The notes beneath the pieces are model-generated. The model did no database searches, had not been told where the DNA came from, and worked only from the letters and a program-made list of their open reading frames with translations. From Glycine soja (taxonomy: Eukaryota; Streptophyta; Magnoliopsida; Fabales; Fabaceae), in assembly GCF_004193775.1 (NCBI RefSeq), contig NC_041016.1:41064022-41128021 (forward strand): DNA of 64,000 nt, read 5' to 3'. The position numbers and the translations under genes are program-made. Within the stretch, counting starts at the first letter, position 1, and the number at the start of each line of letters is the position of its first letter. Shown here in pieces: positions 50,306-62,540 of this stretch.

Positions 50306-50684
50306 TGATGCAATCCTACCCCTCAAGGGCATTGGATAGAAGACTCCAAGAAGATTGGGCCAGAGCTGCTGAAGAAGGCCCTAGGGTTCTCATAAGCCTT
50401 AGGGTAGATTTTTGGCCCATGGGCTAAGTATGAGCCCACTTATCTTTGTACATATTAGATTAGGGTTTCATTGTTTTTAGGCATTGTATTTAGGGCTCCA
50501 TAGTGTAGGGAGGGTACCCTAGTAATGTAGGATTTTTCAGCCCTTGTATTTTAGGGCACCTAGACTAGTTTTTGTATTATGGGTAGTTTTATAATTTCAC
50601 ATGCATTAAGTGCACTATTTGATGTGCGTGTTGGGAGAGAAATTTAATTGCGTTGGGAGAAGCCCGATCCAATTAAATTTTGTA
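50306..50684 (+). repeat. Truncated 3' LTR of the gypsy element
   Basis: Starts TGATGCAATCCTACCCC and matches the 5' LTR up to 'caattaaattttg' with a few differences, including 'cccttgtattttagggca' (about 50540), which the 5' LTR lacks. Beyond 50684 the sequence is MULE transposase in reverse, so about 580 bp of LTR and possibly some MULE sequence were deleted. Confidence 0.8.
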
Positions 50685-51347
50685 CATTAACTTTAAGTTT
50701 CATACATATTACACTTGTAATATTTGCAAATGTATCAAAGATGCACCAAACACCTTCTTCGTCAATAAATTGAACTGCCATATACTCAACATGACCATTG
50801 AATTGGTATACGGGACAATGATACCAAAGTGCAGTAATTAAAAGCGTAACATCATTATCTCTAATTGATGACTGTATTGCGGTGATTATGTCTGACAACG
50901 TCATTGTTGGATTCAACAGTATCGATTTTGTCTTGTCACTTTTGAAAACTGCATTTGGACTTGAATTGTGGATGGTCTCCCCATTGATATAAGCATACAC
51001 ACAAATTGGCTCTGAACTCATTTTGCTTGCTATCTCTGTTTTCTCGCACAATTTGATTTGATGCTACTATACAAAGTCTATGGTGATATGGTGCCTTTAT
51101 ATATACAATCAATCATGGGTCCATGGTTCACGTGATTTGGAATCTCAATGTGTGACAGTAACATATTCATGTCAACGTGCTTTCGAATCTCGAGGCCTTA
51201 CAATGAGATAAAGTGTAAACGTGCTTTGTAATCTCGACGTAATTTATATTATAAATTGATGGGAGGTGCATGTCAATACCATATTTTCATCGCCCAACAT
51301 CAAATTTTATATCATTTGTAACCGGTTTATCATTTAACCTTGATGTC

Positions 51348-52800
51348 ATGGCTCATATACCTCTATTGCGTCATCGACGTGTTCACCGTTCACGTACCAC
51401 GATTAATGACTTAATCACTTCATACTACCATACAATACTTGAACCACAACCACAAACTATACCATTATTATCGTCTACCGGGTTTCAACATATTGCTCTA
51501 ATCAAATAGTATATAGTTGATCCTACATTGATCACAATATTGGTTGAATGATAAAGGCCTGAAACACCTTTCATCTACCATGGGGTGAGTGCACCATCAC
51601 ACGAAGATGTTGCACTGCATCTAGGCATTGTCGATGGTTGTGTTGTGACTGGACCTAGCTTCTTATATTGGGATAAGTTATGTGATGAGTTACTAGGCGA
51701 AGTCCTTCTAGATAATGCATGTAAGGGAGCCGCACTGAAGCTGATATGGTTGCTTAGCATCTTGTGCGCACCATTACCTGAAAAAACAACAATACACCAA
51801 TTACAATGCAGGTGTAGAGCTTACATAATGTACATGACTAGTGGTGCTTTAATACTTGATAAATCTAAAAATAAAGTTCAACTAATGTATTTGAACTTAT
51901 TACGTGACTTCAACAACATAAAAAAACATAGTTGGGGTTCTGCTTGTTTAGCAAACCTATACAGAGAACTGTGTCGGGCATCATCAGAGGTTGGGAGAGT
52001 TATGGGTGGTTGTGTCATACTATTCCAGTCATGGGCTTGGTACCACATGTCTTTTATTACACCAAGAGTCCTACGGCCCGAAACAACTTATCCACTCGCT
52101 AAAAAGTTATTACAAATAATGAAATCAAAATTTTTAATTTCAATGACGCACATTATAACATTACAATGAATAGTGGTTTTGTTTCATTTACATTTCAGAT
52201 GGAATGGTGGTAGATTAGAACATAGGGGCACACCTCATAGTGACTTGGTCGGGTATAGATCTTGTATAGATCATATGAAGAGCCATTAGGTATATTATTA
52301 TCATCAAACGCACCATCAATATGTACATATTAACATTTACTAATGTTGCATTGTTAACATATATATTTCAATTTTCTTGGGTCCCATATAGAGGATTTGA
52401 AGAGGACCTACCAAGACATGCATACAGAGATAGCGACATTTGGTCTATATGTACTGCAATTATTTGTTTTCCCATTGTGGAATGACATCAAATAAATGTG
52501 GTCAAGCTACAATTTGGACTACATGAAGATATCCCTGTTGATCCCATGAATCTTGGTTGACTTTACCAGATTGACATGCGAGGTAATCATTATAGTGACT
52601 AGATGGAATATCATGCGGGGTGGATTAATTTTGGAAAAACAAACACAATGATGTTTTAACTGAACAATAGGTTGAAGGGACAGTGACACAACAACAACAA
52701 CAACAACGACATGCGAGGTAATCATTATAGTGACTAGATGAAATATCATGCGGGGTGGATTAATTTTGGAAAAACAAACACAATGATGTTTTAACTGAAT
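51348..52800 (+). pseudogene. Second PMD (MAIN-like) gene, pseudogene, divergent from the MULE transposase
   Basis: From ATG 51348 the frame gives 'MAHIPLLRHRRVHRSRTTI', then 'STGFQHIALIK', a stop, 'YIVDPTLITILVE', two stops and 'RPETPF', the start of the PMD core. A frameshift near 51590-51610 switches to 'HEDVALHLGIVDG', and the open frame to 52169 has 'YWDKLCDELLGEVL', 'ALILDKSKNKVQLMYLNLL' and 'SWGSACLANLYRELCRASS'. After an intron, pieces up to 52800 encode the C-terminal part ('RGNHYSD.MEYHAGWINF') in a 92-bp direct duplication. The start lies about 300 bp from the transposase start on the other strand, so the two genes share one intergenic promoter region. Stops and shifts show it is dead. 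Confidence 0.75.
52573..52799 (+). repeat. 92-bp direct repeat around a CAA run in the PMD gene
   Basis: 52573-52664 and 52708-52799 are identical apart from about one base ('gatggaat' and 'gatgaaat'). Between them lies 'caataggttgaagggacagt' and a run of CAA triplets (about 52688-52707). The duplication adds a second copy of the same C-terminal coding segment. Confidence 0.9.
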
Positions 52801-53466
52801 TTATATTTATATAATTTATTATTCTTTAATTTCTATGTTTCATATCGATATTACATGGATATTATTACTTAAAAAAATAGATTATAATGAAATTCAACAG
52901 ACTTAATAAGTTTAAAGAAAATATATATTTATTAAAAATAAAATATTTAACATTATTTTTTAATTTTAATATATATATATTTTTTTCATTGATAAAAATC
53001 ATTAGAAGAAATAATTTTATTTATGTACATTTATTTTCAAAAGATATTATATCACCTTTATTATTTGAATTATTATTTGAGTGAACAAAAAATTACAATA
53101 AATTTTAATATACTTAATTTTTAAGATAAAATTAACTTAATTAAAAATATAATTAATCAAATTTCTTGTTAATAATTAATTAACATAGTACTAAATTTTT
53201 AAAAATTATTGTTTATATATATATATATATAATTTTATAAAACCAGTGAAACGCACGGTTTCAAAGTCTAAGTCTAGTTTTACATTACACCTTGGCTTGT
53301 GTTGTTCAGGTGTATTTATTGCACTCTCAAACCAAGGAAAAGTACGAGAGCTTCTTCTCCTTTGATTGTGTGGACGTTTTGTTTTCTCTCCATTTTCTGG
53401 GTTTGAATGATACTTGTAAAAAAAGAGGGACCTGAGTGAAACAAGTGGTGGGGTTCTCTCACAAAC
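52800..53466 (+). promoter_or_regulatory. Upstream region of the ZIFL gene
   Basis: The first 450 bp are AT-rich with no gene and may still belong to the right side of the second MULE, whose end I could not define. A (TA)n run at about 53213-53232 precedes a more mixed stretch from 53250, where the leader of ZIFL probably starts. No single TATA box stands out. Confidence 0.4.
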
Positions 53467-56400
53467 ATGGAAGAGGAAAATGTTAAGCAGCCATTGTTGG
53501 AGAGGAAGTACCACGAGAACTGCCCTGGTTGCAAAGTGGATCAAGCCAAAGAGTTGAGTGAGGGAAAGGGTGTACCCGTTACAAATCTTTTCATCATATG
53601 GATGGTGGTGTTGTGTGCTGGTAATCATTAATTTAACTTTATTTGAGTGTTTTTTCACTTCAGGAAAAGTGTTTTTTTTTTTTTTCACTCCTGCCATTTT
53701 AGGACTTTTGGGGTATTTGTGACTGCCATGTTTGCTAATGCTACTTTTCTAACTTCTAACCAAATGTTTGCTAATGCTACTTTTCTAACTTCTAACCAAA
53801 TGTTTACTTTCCTTAACTTGTGCTATCAATGGCCTTTGTCACTAGAGTAATCTGAATTATTTGCTTGCCCTTATGTGCTTTTGCATCAGACAAACACAGT
53901 TGCCTGCAAGGTTGCTAAACTAGCTAAAAGTTCAGCTAGGTTGGCTATAAAATTTGGTGCCTAACTTCAGAACTGAAACTGAATATAAAGCTGATTGTTA
54001 CCTTAACAGCTAATCTTTTAAGCTAAAACTGAAAAACTAGTCCTTTTCAAGTTATACACTTCCAAACTTTGGTTCATCCTTTTTCTTTTCTTGGAGGAAA
54101 TCAGAAAAAGTTCACACCTTAGAGTTGACTGGTTGAATTCATATGATTATTTCATTTTTCTCTTCAGTGTCAGAAATTGAGTACCTTAGCTCAAAAAGCA
54201 GTGCTTTCTATCCGTAAGAGAGTGCGGGAGGATTGAAGTTAAATGCTGAATTGTTTTATGGGATTTTCAATTTTAATATTTTGAAAGGAAAATCAGTGTC
54301 TGATTCTATGTTTTACCACTAGTAATTTTTTTATTTTTCTTTGTCTTTCTCAATCGGTTGAAACTGTTTTGCCCCTTCTGATCTAAATTTGTTTTGTCCT
54401 GTACAGCGCTGCCTATATCGTCTCTCTTTCCATTCCTTTATTTCATGGTGAGTTTAACTATCTACTGGGGTTTATGTTGTTACCTTTTTGCTTGATGTAT
54501 ACTCTGATTTTGTGACATTGTTGGAAGTTGTCTGAACATATTTATTTATTTGAGTGCTTCAAGTTCAATATCAGTTTTTATTTATATTTATAATTAAAGT
54601 TCACACTCCTGTCAATCCTCAAATTATCTCTGTTTTGGCATTTCAAAAATGACTTTAAGTGTCAATTCACTGTGTAATTTAATCATCATTTTTATATATA
54701 ATACAAATAATTGGTTCCATAATGTAGGTTTACTGTACTTGGATAAACTTATACTGTAAATCTTTTCCTGGTAGTTGGACTAACTAAAAGTAGTTGTGTT
54801 TCTTGGAATGTCCATGGCCATGAATAACTTACAGAAGGAAGGGATGTATTTGAGCTATTTTGAAGGAGAGACTCTGAATTTAGAAAGGATTTGTTATTGA
54901 TGGAATGTTTGTCTTATTGCAAAATAGCAATTCTTTTTTTGGCCAATGTGAATGAACTTCACTCCTCCAATGAGACTACTCAAACACATTGAAATTTTGG
55001 CATGCACACAACTAATTAGTGGTCTCAAGAACTGAATAATGTTCAATCTAAATAATTTAAAAACCTGAGACATTAATCAGAGGATTTTCTTCAATATACC
55101 AATCCCCCTTCATTTTTTTCCTCAACAATAATATACCATTCTCTGTTCCCTTTCAACAGTATAAATTTGCTGAGACTGATAGTTACAACAAGTTGGATTT
55201 GCCAAAGTCAATTTTTAATGTCTTATTGCTCTCTGTTTTGCTTTTTCATTTGTTATGAAATAATCAAGAAATCAAATCTTTGTTAGTATTTAACTTTATG
55301 CTGATGCACATAATATGTATCCTCAATAATGCAACATTTATTTTCAGGTAAGGGATTTTAATATTGCGAAAACAGAAGCTGACATTAGTTCTTATGCTGG
55401 TTATGTTGGTAAGCTTACTTCTATTATTTCCATTTTTTGATTCTTCAACAATTCTTGTAAGTTATTTATTAGTGATGCCAGTATGATAAAAAATGTTGTA
55501 GGTTCTGCATTCATGTTTGGCAGATGTTTGACATCTGTATTATGGGGTATTATAGCTGATCGCTACGGTCGAAAGCCTGTTATAGTTATAGGGATTATTG
55601 TAGTGTAAGTACAGTTGTTAATGAATTGGATTCTTTTAAGTGATGTTGTGCAGCTTCCCATAATAATCAACGCTTGCTTGATTTCAGTGTCATTTTCAAC
55701 ACACTATTTGGCCTTAGCACAAGTTTTTGGATGGCAGTTATCATGAGATTTCTTCTGGGAAGTTTAAATGGTTTGCTTGGACCAGTGAAGGTATCACATT
55801 TTTAACTCCTAATAGTTAGAAGTTTCATGTTTCTTCCACCAGTACCAGGATAGAAATATTGAATGTGTGTGAACTTGGATATGTAACTTGTTCATCTCAT
55901 TGAAACTTCCATTTATACATCTGTTTGCCTAACTCCTCTATTTGACAGGCCTATGCCACTGAACTTTTTCGGGAAGAACACCAAGCTCTAGGACTCTCAA
56001 CTGTAAGCATCACCAACTTTTTCTAATATTAGTTCTTAGTACTGTATTTCCACAAGAATAATTCAGTGTGATTTGCTTTTAGGTCAGTGCAGCTTGGGGC
56101 ATAGGTTTAATCATTGGCCCAGCATTGGGAGGCTATTTAGCTCAGGTACTATCTATATTCTTGGCCATTAGGAGTATAAGATGCATCTTGCATAAACCCT
56201 TAAATTTTGTACTTGTTCATGAGATGACTTGTTTTATATTGAAAGACTTCTGACTTTTAATTAAGAAGGTTAATGCTTGAAATTCTGTATTTAATTGAGG
56301 ATTATTATTATTATTTTTTTTTTGATAAAATCCATCTGCCATAGAAATTGCATGTTATTAAGTATTAACATTTTCTATCAAGTACTTGAGTATCTGTGTG

Positions 56401-59400
56401 AGGGTGCATGCACACAGGGATTGTGGGCTTGTGGCTAACATTTATGTGCACATTTGTCACTTGTTTCTCTAACACTGCTAATCTTTAATTGTAGCCCGTA
56501 GAGAAGTACCCACATATATTTCCAAAGGATTCCTTCTGGGATAAGTAAGTGGACTTCTCTTACTTTAATTTTATAAAATTTAAGGATTCAATTTTCCGAT
56601 TTCCTTTGTCCTTCTATCATTTTATTCTTTAATGATGTGCTGATTTTCATTTTCCAAAACATAAATCATTCTGCAGGTTTCCTTACTTCTTGCCCAACTT
56701 TATAATATCTGCAGTTGCATTTGTAGTAGTTATTGGCTGTATCTGGATTCCGGTATGTATCTTAGGTTGATAAATCTGTTCATTGACTACAGATGTTTCT
56801 ATCTTCTTTATGTTTCGTGGATTTTATTTTAACATTTTTATGATGGCATTTTATAGTGTAAAACCATTTTTGTATGATTTTTTCAGCTCAGCTGTGCTTT
56901 GTCTTTACTGTTTATATTGTTTAGTCTGTCTCCTTCGTCAATTTAATTGTTTAAATACATTCAGGAAACACTTCACAACCACAAATGTAGAAATGAATCC
57001 ATAGACAATGCTGAAACTTTAAAAAATGGAGGCAATGTGGCTGGTAAAGACAAGATAATCCAAAAGAAGGAAAACCTCCTCCTGAATTGGCCCTTAATGT
57101 CATCGGTCATTGTTTATTGTGTTTTCGCACTTCATGATATTGCGTATCAAGAGGTATGATACTTAATAAGGTTTAAAATGGTCCATGCATCTCCTTTTAT
57201 ATATGTTGTTTTGATTTTCATGCTTTCTATGCAAGCATTTTTAAGTGAACAATATTCATTCATCCTGATTTCTTTAGGTTTTCTCGATATGGGCTGTGAG
57301 TCCTCAAAGGCTGGGGGGGTTGAACTTTACAACTGATGATGTTGGTAATGTTCTTTCAATATCAGGTGCATCTCTGGAACCATCAATATATGCTTATTAA
57401 GGTTGGGCATACAAGTTTCCTTCCTAACTTTCCATCCATACCGATTGCATATAAATTTTATGCATTTACATAAGGCCATATGGTCACTTCCTGCAAGGCT
57501 TTTCTCGTTTTACTGATCTCGTTTAATGAATTTTATTGACTTGGGTTTCCAAACTTTGGTCAAATATTGTTTAGACATGTCTTGGTCATGGCCATAATTT
57601 AATATTTGTGAATGAGATTCTTGACCTGCAATCATATTCTGAATGTGGCTTTGTAACTTCACGTAAGTATATTTTAATATCAAATGCTATAGACATCTCA
57701 AATATTTTGTGTGCCTAAATCAGGATTAGTAAGTTGTTTTATATGGTTCAAATTACGTTGATGTCCAAAAGTTACTAATTCAACTATACATCTATTTAGG
57801 TTCTATATTATTTTTGCTTGAGGAATCTTCTATTTTATAACACTCCAGGATTCAATAATTTTGACAGAAAGATTTCTCTTATCTTCTTCATAAAGGAAGC
57901 ATGAACAATTGGCAAGTTTGCATCGTAATCAGTTTGGAACAAGATTGACATAATATGGTATCACATGAACCATATTAAATTTAGTGGTGTTCAAAATTAA
58001 ACCAAACCATTTGTAAACCACCTAACTGATCCAAGAAAACCGAAATGGTACAAACTAAAAATCTAAAAAGACACCATATTTTTTGTGGTTTGGTTCAGTT
58101 TTTGGATTTTTTTTATAAAAAACCAAACCTAACCGAACAAACCACATACTATAATTATATTGATTTTTATTGTGATAATTGATAATAAGTATTAAATAAT
58201 TTATTACTTTTCATTTGCTTTATAATCAAGATGTATATCTTACTTTCATATGTTAAAAAGGATGTACTAATGTTGTTAAAAAATAGTGTTAAATATCTAA
58301 TGATACCCAAATTACTAGTATGTTACAAAAAGAGTTGGTAATATTATTTTATATTAATGCTAAATATAAGTGAAGATAATTTTTAATTAAGATATGTTAA
58401 ACAAAATTTAATAAAAATAAAATTCATTTTTAAAATTATATAGCATATATAATAATTATGTAAGTTTGGTTTAAATTGTGATAATAGATTAAAAAAATTA
58501 AAAATCGTGAACCCGAATTGAACCAAACCGTAAAAGATTAGTTTGGTTTGGTTCAGATTTGATGTTATATTAAACTGAATCACACCTTTATTTTATGTTT
58601 GGTTCGGATGACTTTTTGGATAAAAATCAAACCATATCACACTGCAAACACTCCTAATTAAATTTATTCCTTTAGTTCTATACTTTTATCAATATTGTAT
58701 GTACGTTGTGTGTTTGACAGTGGCAAAGATGTAGAAAAAAATTTACATTTATAGTGTGTTTGGATGAAGCAATTTATTTAACTGGGGAATTCATTTTTTT
58801 TAAGGAATTTAAAATGATTCATGATAAAATAGTTTGTTTGGATAGAATATTTGAAAGGAGATTTAATTTTTGATATTTTTATGAATCATTTTGATTGATT
58901 AAAACAGTGAGATTTTAAATTCTCTCAAAATATAGAATTTGAAAATTTTTTTTCGGAGATGTTCACTCTAACTCACATTTTTACTCGCAACTCTTTTCAC
59001 TCAACACTCATAACTACGGGTGACTAAAGTTTTTACGGCCGATATCGACATAAGTTGTTTTTCACTGACGTTGGCCGAGGTTTTTTGGTTAGAATTTTTT
59101 TGTATGATGTCAACCAAAGCTATTTTTTGCCGATATCGACTAAGATTTTTTTTAGATAATGTTGGTTTGGGTTATTTTCTCACTGACGTTAGTTATGGGA
59201 AATTTTTGCTAACATCTGCCAAGGATTTTTTTGGCTGTTGTCTTCCAGGTTTTTTCAATTGATGTTGACCAATGATTTTTTTGGTTGATGTTGACTATAT
59301 TTTTTTTACTAACATCGATCATAACTAACTTTTGAGTAGACACCTATTAGAGTTTTTTAGTCGACATAAGCTAGGTTTTTCCAGCCAACGTCAGACAAAG

Positions 59401-62371
59401 CTATTTTTTAGCCAATGTTAGCTAGGGTGTTTTGGTTGATGCCAACTAGATTTTCTTAGCTGACGTCGGTTAGGATTTTTTTGCTGACGTCGGTTAGGCT
59501 TTTTTGGCTGACATCAGCCAAAACTATTTCTTCACCACATTAGTTAAGTTTTTTGGTTGATGTTGGTTATGGTTTTTTCTGCCAACACAAGTTAGGCATT
59601 TTTGATCGATATTGGACATGATTATTTTTAGTCGACATCGACTAGGTTCTTACAGTTGACATTCACTACATTTTTTTCGGTCAATATCGGTCAGAGCTAT
59701 TTTTTAGCCAACATCAGCCAAGGCTATTTTATAACCGATGTTGGATATGGTTTTTTGTCCGACATTGGTCAGGGCTATTTTTTAGCCAACTTCGACTAGA
59801 GATTTATCGTCCAACATTAGCCAATGATGTTTTTCAGCCGACATCGGGTAGGTTTTATTGGTCGGCATCGATCAAGCTATTTTTTAGTCGATATTGGGTA
59901 GACTTTTTTGTCAACGCCTGCTAGGATTTTTTAGGCCGACGTTGGCTAAAAATAACCTTGGTCAATGTCGTTTGAAAAGACCCTAGTTGGTGTTGGCCAA
60001 ACAAACCCTAGCTGACGTTAGTAAAAACATTTAGCCAACATCGTCTCAAAAATAGACTCAACCAACGTTAGCCAAAAAATAATTCCGACTGACGTCAACT
60101 GACAAATATTCCTGGCATACTTTGACAAAAAAAACCTTATTTGATGTCGACTAAAAAATAACCTTGGTTGATGTCGGTTTAAAAACATCACTGGTTGTGG
60201 TAAGACAAAACAACCCTAATTAAAATTATTAATATTTTGTATTTATAAATTATTATAAATTGAAAATATTTTTTAATTAATATTTCAAAATTATATTGTG
60301 TTTATTTTCTATAAAATTTAATATTAAAATTTTATCTATTTAAAATATAAAATTGAAATTTTGCATATGGAGGAAATTGAATTGCCCTATCTAAACAAAG
60401 AATTTAAAATGAAAGAAATTTAAATTGATTCATCCAAACAAAGCATTTTGAAAAATGAAGGCAATTAAAATCAAAGCAATTCAAATTCTGAACATTTCAA
60501 ATTCTTTGAAATTTTGAAATTCAGGATCCAAACACATGGTTAGTGTTGATATCTGTTGTCCTATTTCATAATAGAATTGTATAATTACTGAATTCTCAAA
60601 TGCTCAGGTCTTGCGCTTATCATTTACCAACTTATCATATACCCATATGTGGAAAAAGCTAGTGGACCTATTGTTATTGGTCGCATCTCCGGGGTTAGTT
60701 TTCACCTAATTGTGGTAATTATTGCATTTCAGCATTTCATTTTTTTGTTATTTGAAATATATATGTTGTTACCTTGGTCCCATATGCAGATGATATCCAT
60801 ACCACTTTTGCAAAGTTACCCCTTCATAGCATTGTTGTCTGGCTTAGCACTATACATAGTGTTAAGTGTTGCTTCAATTCTGAAGAATCTTCTGTCTGTA
60901 AGTGCACCTTTTATTTATTTAACCATTTATTGAGGGTTTTAAAATTCATTTGGATTCTCAAAACCTCTGGAGATCAGTTTAATTGATTCTGAAAAGTTTC
61001 TCTACGTTACAAATTTGATTGGTTGTATTCTTTTTATCGGATTTAGGTAACCATTAATACTGGTCTGTTCCTTCTACAAAACCGAGCAGTGGTAAATTTT
61101 TGGATAATTTCATTCTCTTTAGTTTCTTTACAATGTTGAGACTTGTTATTGATGATGACATGTTGATTTGGAAAACAGGAACAACACCAGAGGGGGGCAG
61201 CTAATGGCATTTCCATGACAGGCATGTCTCTATTCAAATCTATTGGCCCTGCTACAGGTGGTGCAATGTGAGTGTTTCCATGATTTCTTCAGTTTTAGTT
61301 CGATTTATCTGTCAGTTCAAAAAACTCAATGTAGACATCTGCATGGGATTAAAGTTTCAAACGATACTTGCTATAAAACTTTCATATTATTGTACAGGTA
61401 TTTTCATATATGATCTATATTAATAACAGATTAATATAATTCATCTGTTCCTGAGACTTCATGCTAAGTTCCTTTATGATAATATTCTTTCATAATTAAC
61501 TGTTAGTTGACTAGATTGAAAGATGTAGGTAGCCTGTTTCCTGTTGATGTACCTTTAGCCTTGTCGGCATAGTAAGACATTTAATGGAAATTACTCTCAC
61601 TCTGATCCAATGACAGTTAATAAAGTTTGCATTAGTAGAATTTCTTAATCACATACTTTCTAAACTCAAGTATGATACATTAAAAGTATCTCCTATTTTG
61701 TTATATGATCATGGTCAATGCAGATTAACTTGGTCACAAAAGCGGATGGATGCTTCATTCCTCCCAGGTATGATGCTCAATTAATTTATTTGTTCTGGTT
61801 TCTGTTTCATATATGGAACATGGAACCCTTTGACTATCTTTAAAGTCAGTTAGCCTTGAAAAACAGCAGCCTTTAATCCGTGTGGACCCAAGTTCAGACT
61901 GTGCATTTATTTGTGCTAATCTAATACCCTTGATGGACAAAGAAAAAAGCTAATGTAGAACTGAATAACATGTGAATTCCTTATAGTACTATGTTTTAAT
62001 GTGTATGGACCTAAGATCAGATTATGCATTTATTTTGTGTTAATCTAATACCGTTGAAGGACAAAGAAAAAAGCAAATGTAGAACTGATTTACATGTGAA
62101 TTCCTTATGGTATTATGTTTGACTAGACAGTATGCTTGTGGTGGTACAATAAACTATTGTCTAGCTAGACCTTGATGTCATTATAGTTATTAAGAGCATT
62201 GATTCTTTTGCTAGCTGTATTATTAGGAGCTTACTTACTGCTGTACATTTGACTGCAGGCACCCATATGGTCTTCTTTGTCTTGAACATAGTTGAAGGAC
62301 TTGGAATACTAATGTTGTTCAAACCATTCCTTGTTGAAAAGAAGAAAACGCACTCCAATCAGTTACATTGA
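53467..62371 (+). CDS. ZIFL1-like: ZINC INDUCED FACILITATOR-LIKE major facilitator transporter, 488 residues
   Basis: Seventeen exons join in frame with GT-AG introns: 53467-53620, 54407-54447, 55348-55408, 55502-55604, 55688-55790, 55949-56002, 56083-56145, 56495-56544, 56677-56752, 56965-57153, 57278-57365, 60608-60693, 60790-60897, 61047-61091, 61179-61267, 61724-61767 and 62259-62371. The product begins [18 protein letters not shown] and has the N-terminal CPGC of this family (residues 19-22). '[13 protein letters not shown]' follows, then MFS motif A '[12 protein letters not shown]' (100-111), '[19 protein letters not shown]' (176-194) and a long cytosolic loop before '[13 protein letters not shown]'. 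It ends '[12 protein letters not shown]' and a Lys-rich tail. Family members sit in the vacuolar or plasma membrane; Arabidopsis ZIF1 moves nicotianamine and affects zinc, and ZIFL1 affects auxin and potassium transport. Which substrate this one uses cannot be told. Intron 11 (3.2 kb) holds two transposon-like insertions. No stop or shift was found. Confidence 0.93.
53731..53802 (+). repeat. 36-bp perfect tandem duplication in ZIFL intron 1
   Basis: The unit 'tttgctaatgctacttttct' plus 'aacttctaaccaaatg' is present twice without change. It lies in intron 1, so a short open frame running through it is not a gene. Confidence 0.95.
57982..58656. mobile_element. hAT-type MITE in ZIFL intron 11
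   Basis: The element starts TAGTGGTGTTCA and ends AACACTCCTA and is flanked by a perfect 8-bp duplication ATTAAATT (57974-57981 and 58657-58664). The interior is AT-rich with subterminal 'ttggtttggttcag' and 'ctgaaccaaaccg'-like motifs in inverted order. No coding sequence is present. The 24033-24472 and 33925-34470 regions look like relatives. Confidence 0.85.
58755..60536. mobile_element. TIR-flanked element filled with inverted minisatellite, in ZIFL intron 11
   Basis: The outer ends TGTGTTTGGAT (58755) and ATCCAAACACA (60526-60536) are exact inverses, and the next ~100 bp on each side are also partly inverted ('ttaaggaatttaaaatgatt' on the left, 'aatttaaattgattcatcc' on the right). The interior, about 59020-60190, is a degenerate array of roughly 30-60-bp units built on 'gccgacgtcggctagg' next to T-runs. 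To about 59930 the units read 'gg.....tttttt'; after that they read 'aaaaa...cctagctgacgtt', the reverse orientation. The whole is thus a giant imperfect hairpin. No protein is encoded. Confidence 0.7.
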
Positions 62372-62540
62372 TAAATTAGAAAAAAGCTCAGTTGTGTGAA
62401 ATTATGCAAAATTTCCTATAATCAGATTTGTGAGAAACAAATATAAATGTGGAATAATCACACAATTGATAATGGAGTTTAGCCAATTATGCCTATGTCT
62501 CTAGGCTGCTGCAGACCTTTTTTATTGAAAGAGAAAAAAA
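62372..62540 (+). other. ZIFL 3' untranslated region
   Basis: These 169 bp lie between the ZIFL stop codon and the LTR of a copia element. They include AT-rich candidates for poly(A) signalling (AATAAT near 62454) but no clear AATAAA, so the transcript may end in or beyond the LTR. Confidence 0.4.

Larger units (their letters stand above)
45849..50684 (+). mobile_element. Ty3/gypsy LTR retrotransposon inserted in the second MULE, 3' LTR truncated
   Basis: A 963-bp 5' LTR (45849-46811) is followed by a primer-binding site, a long leader, gag (48647-49612), a heavily deleted pol, a purine tract and a 3' LTR that keeps only its first ~379 bp. The right side passes abruptly back into MULE transposase sequence. 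Because the 3' LTR end is missing, no target duplication can be checked; the left flank is ATGGT (45844-45848). Confidence 0.85.
44417..51051 (-). pseudogene. Second MULE transposase, pseudogene split by a retrotransposon
   Basis: The minus-strand N-terminal part is at 51051-50686 ('VYAYINGETIHNSS', 'ALWYHCPVYQFNG', 'DTFANITSVICMKL'). The frame then stops at the truncated LTR and resumes on the other side of the retrotransposon at 45848, running down to 44417. Recognisable blocks there are 'GALEVDMTFDEKVQCIQVVK', 'WIIKNIRGHHTCLVSML', 'YTSSYKKTWLAKK', 'VFWSFGQCINRFAYCKSII', a DDE-type 'VDGT.HYGKYTGTLLIST' with a stop in place of His, and 'GKRWGHMTTNLSE'. The C-terminal SWIM finger seen in the first MULE is not visible. 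Stops and frameshifts are frequent. Its sequence differs clearly from the transposase at 18901-21593, so it is a different MULE family. Confidence 0.8.

Noticed and set aside
53206..53697. 163-codon minus-strand frame
   Set aside because: It is antisense to ZIFL exon 1 and has low-complexity ends.
53647..53850. 67-codon plus-strand frame
   Set aside because: It lies in ZIFL intron 1 across a T-run and the 36-bp tandem duplication.
59020..60190. Repeat array that could suggest a CRISPR
   Set aside because: Units vary in length and sequence, reverse direction midway, and lie in a plant intron; there are no constant repeats with unique spacers.
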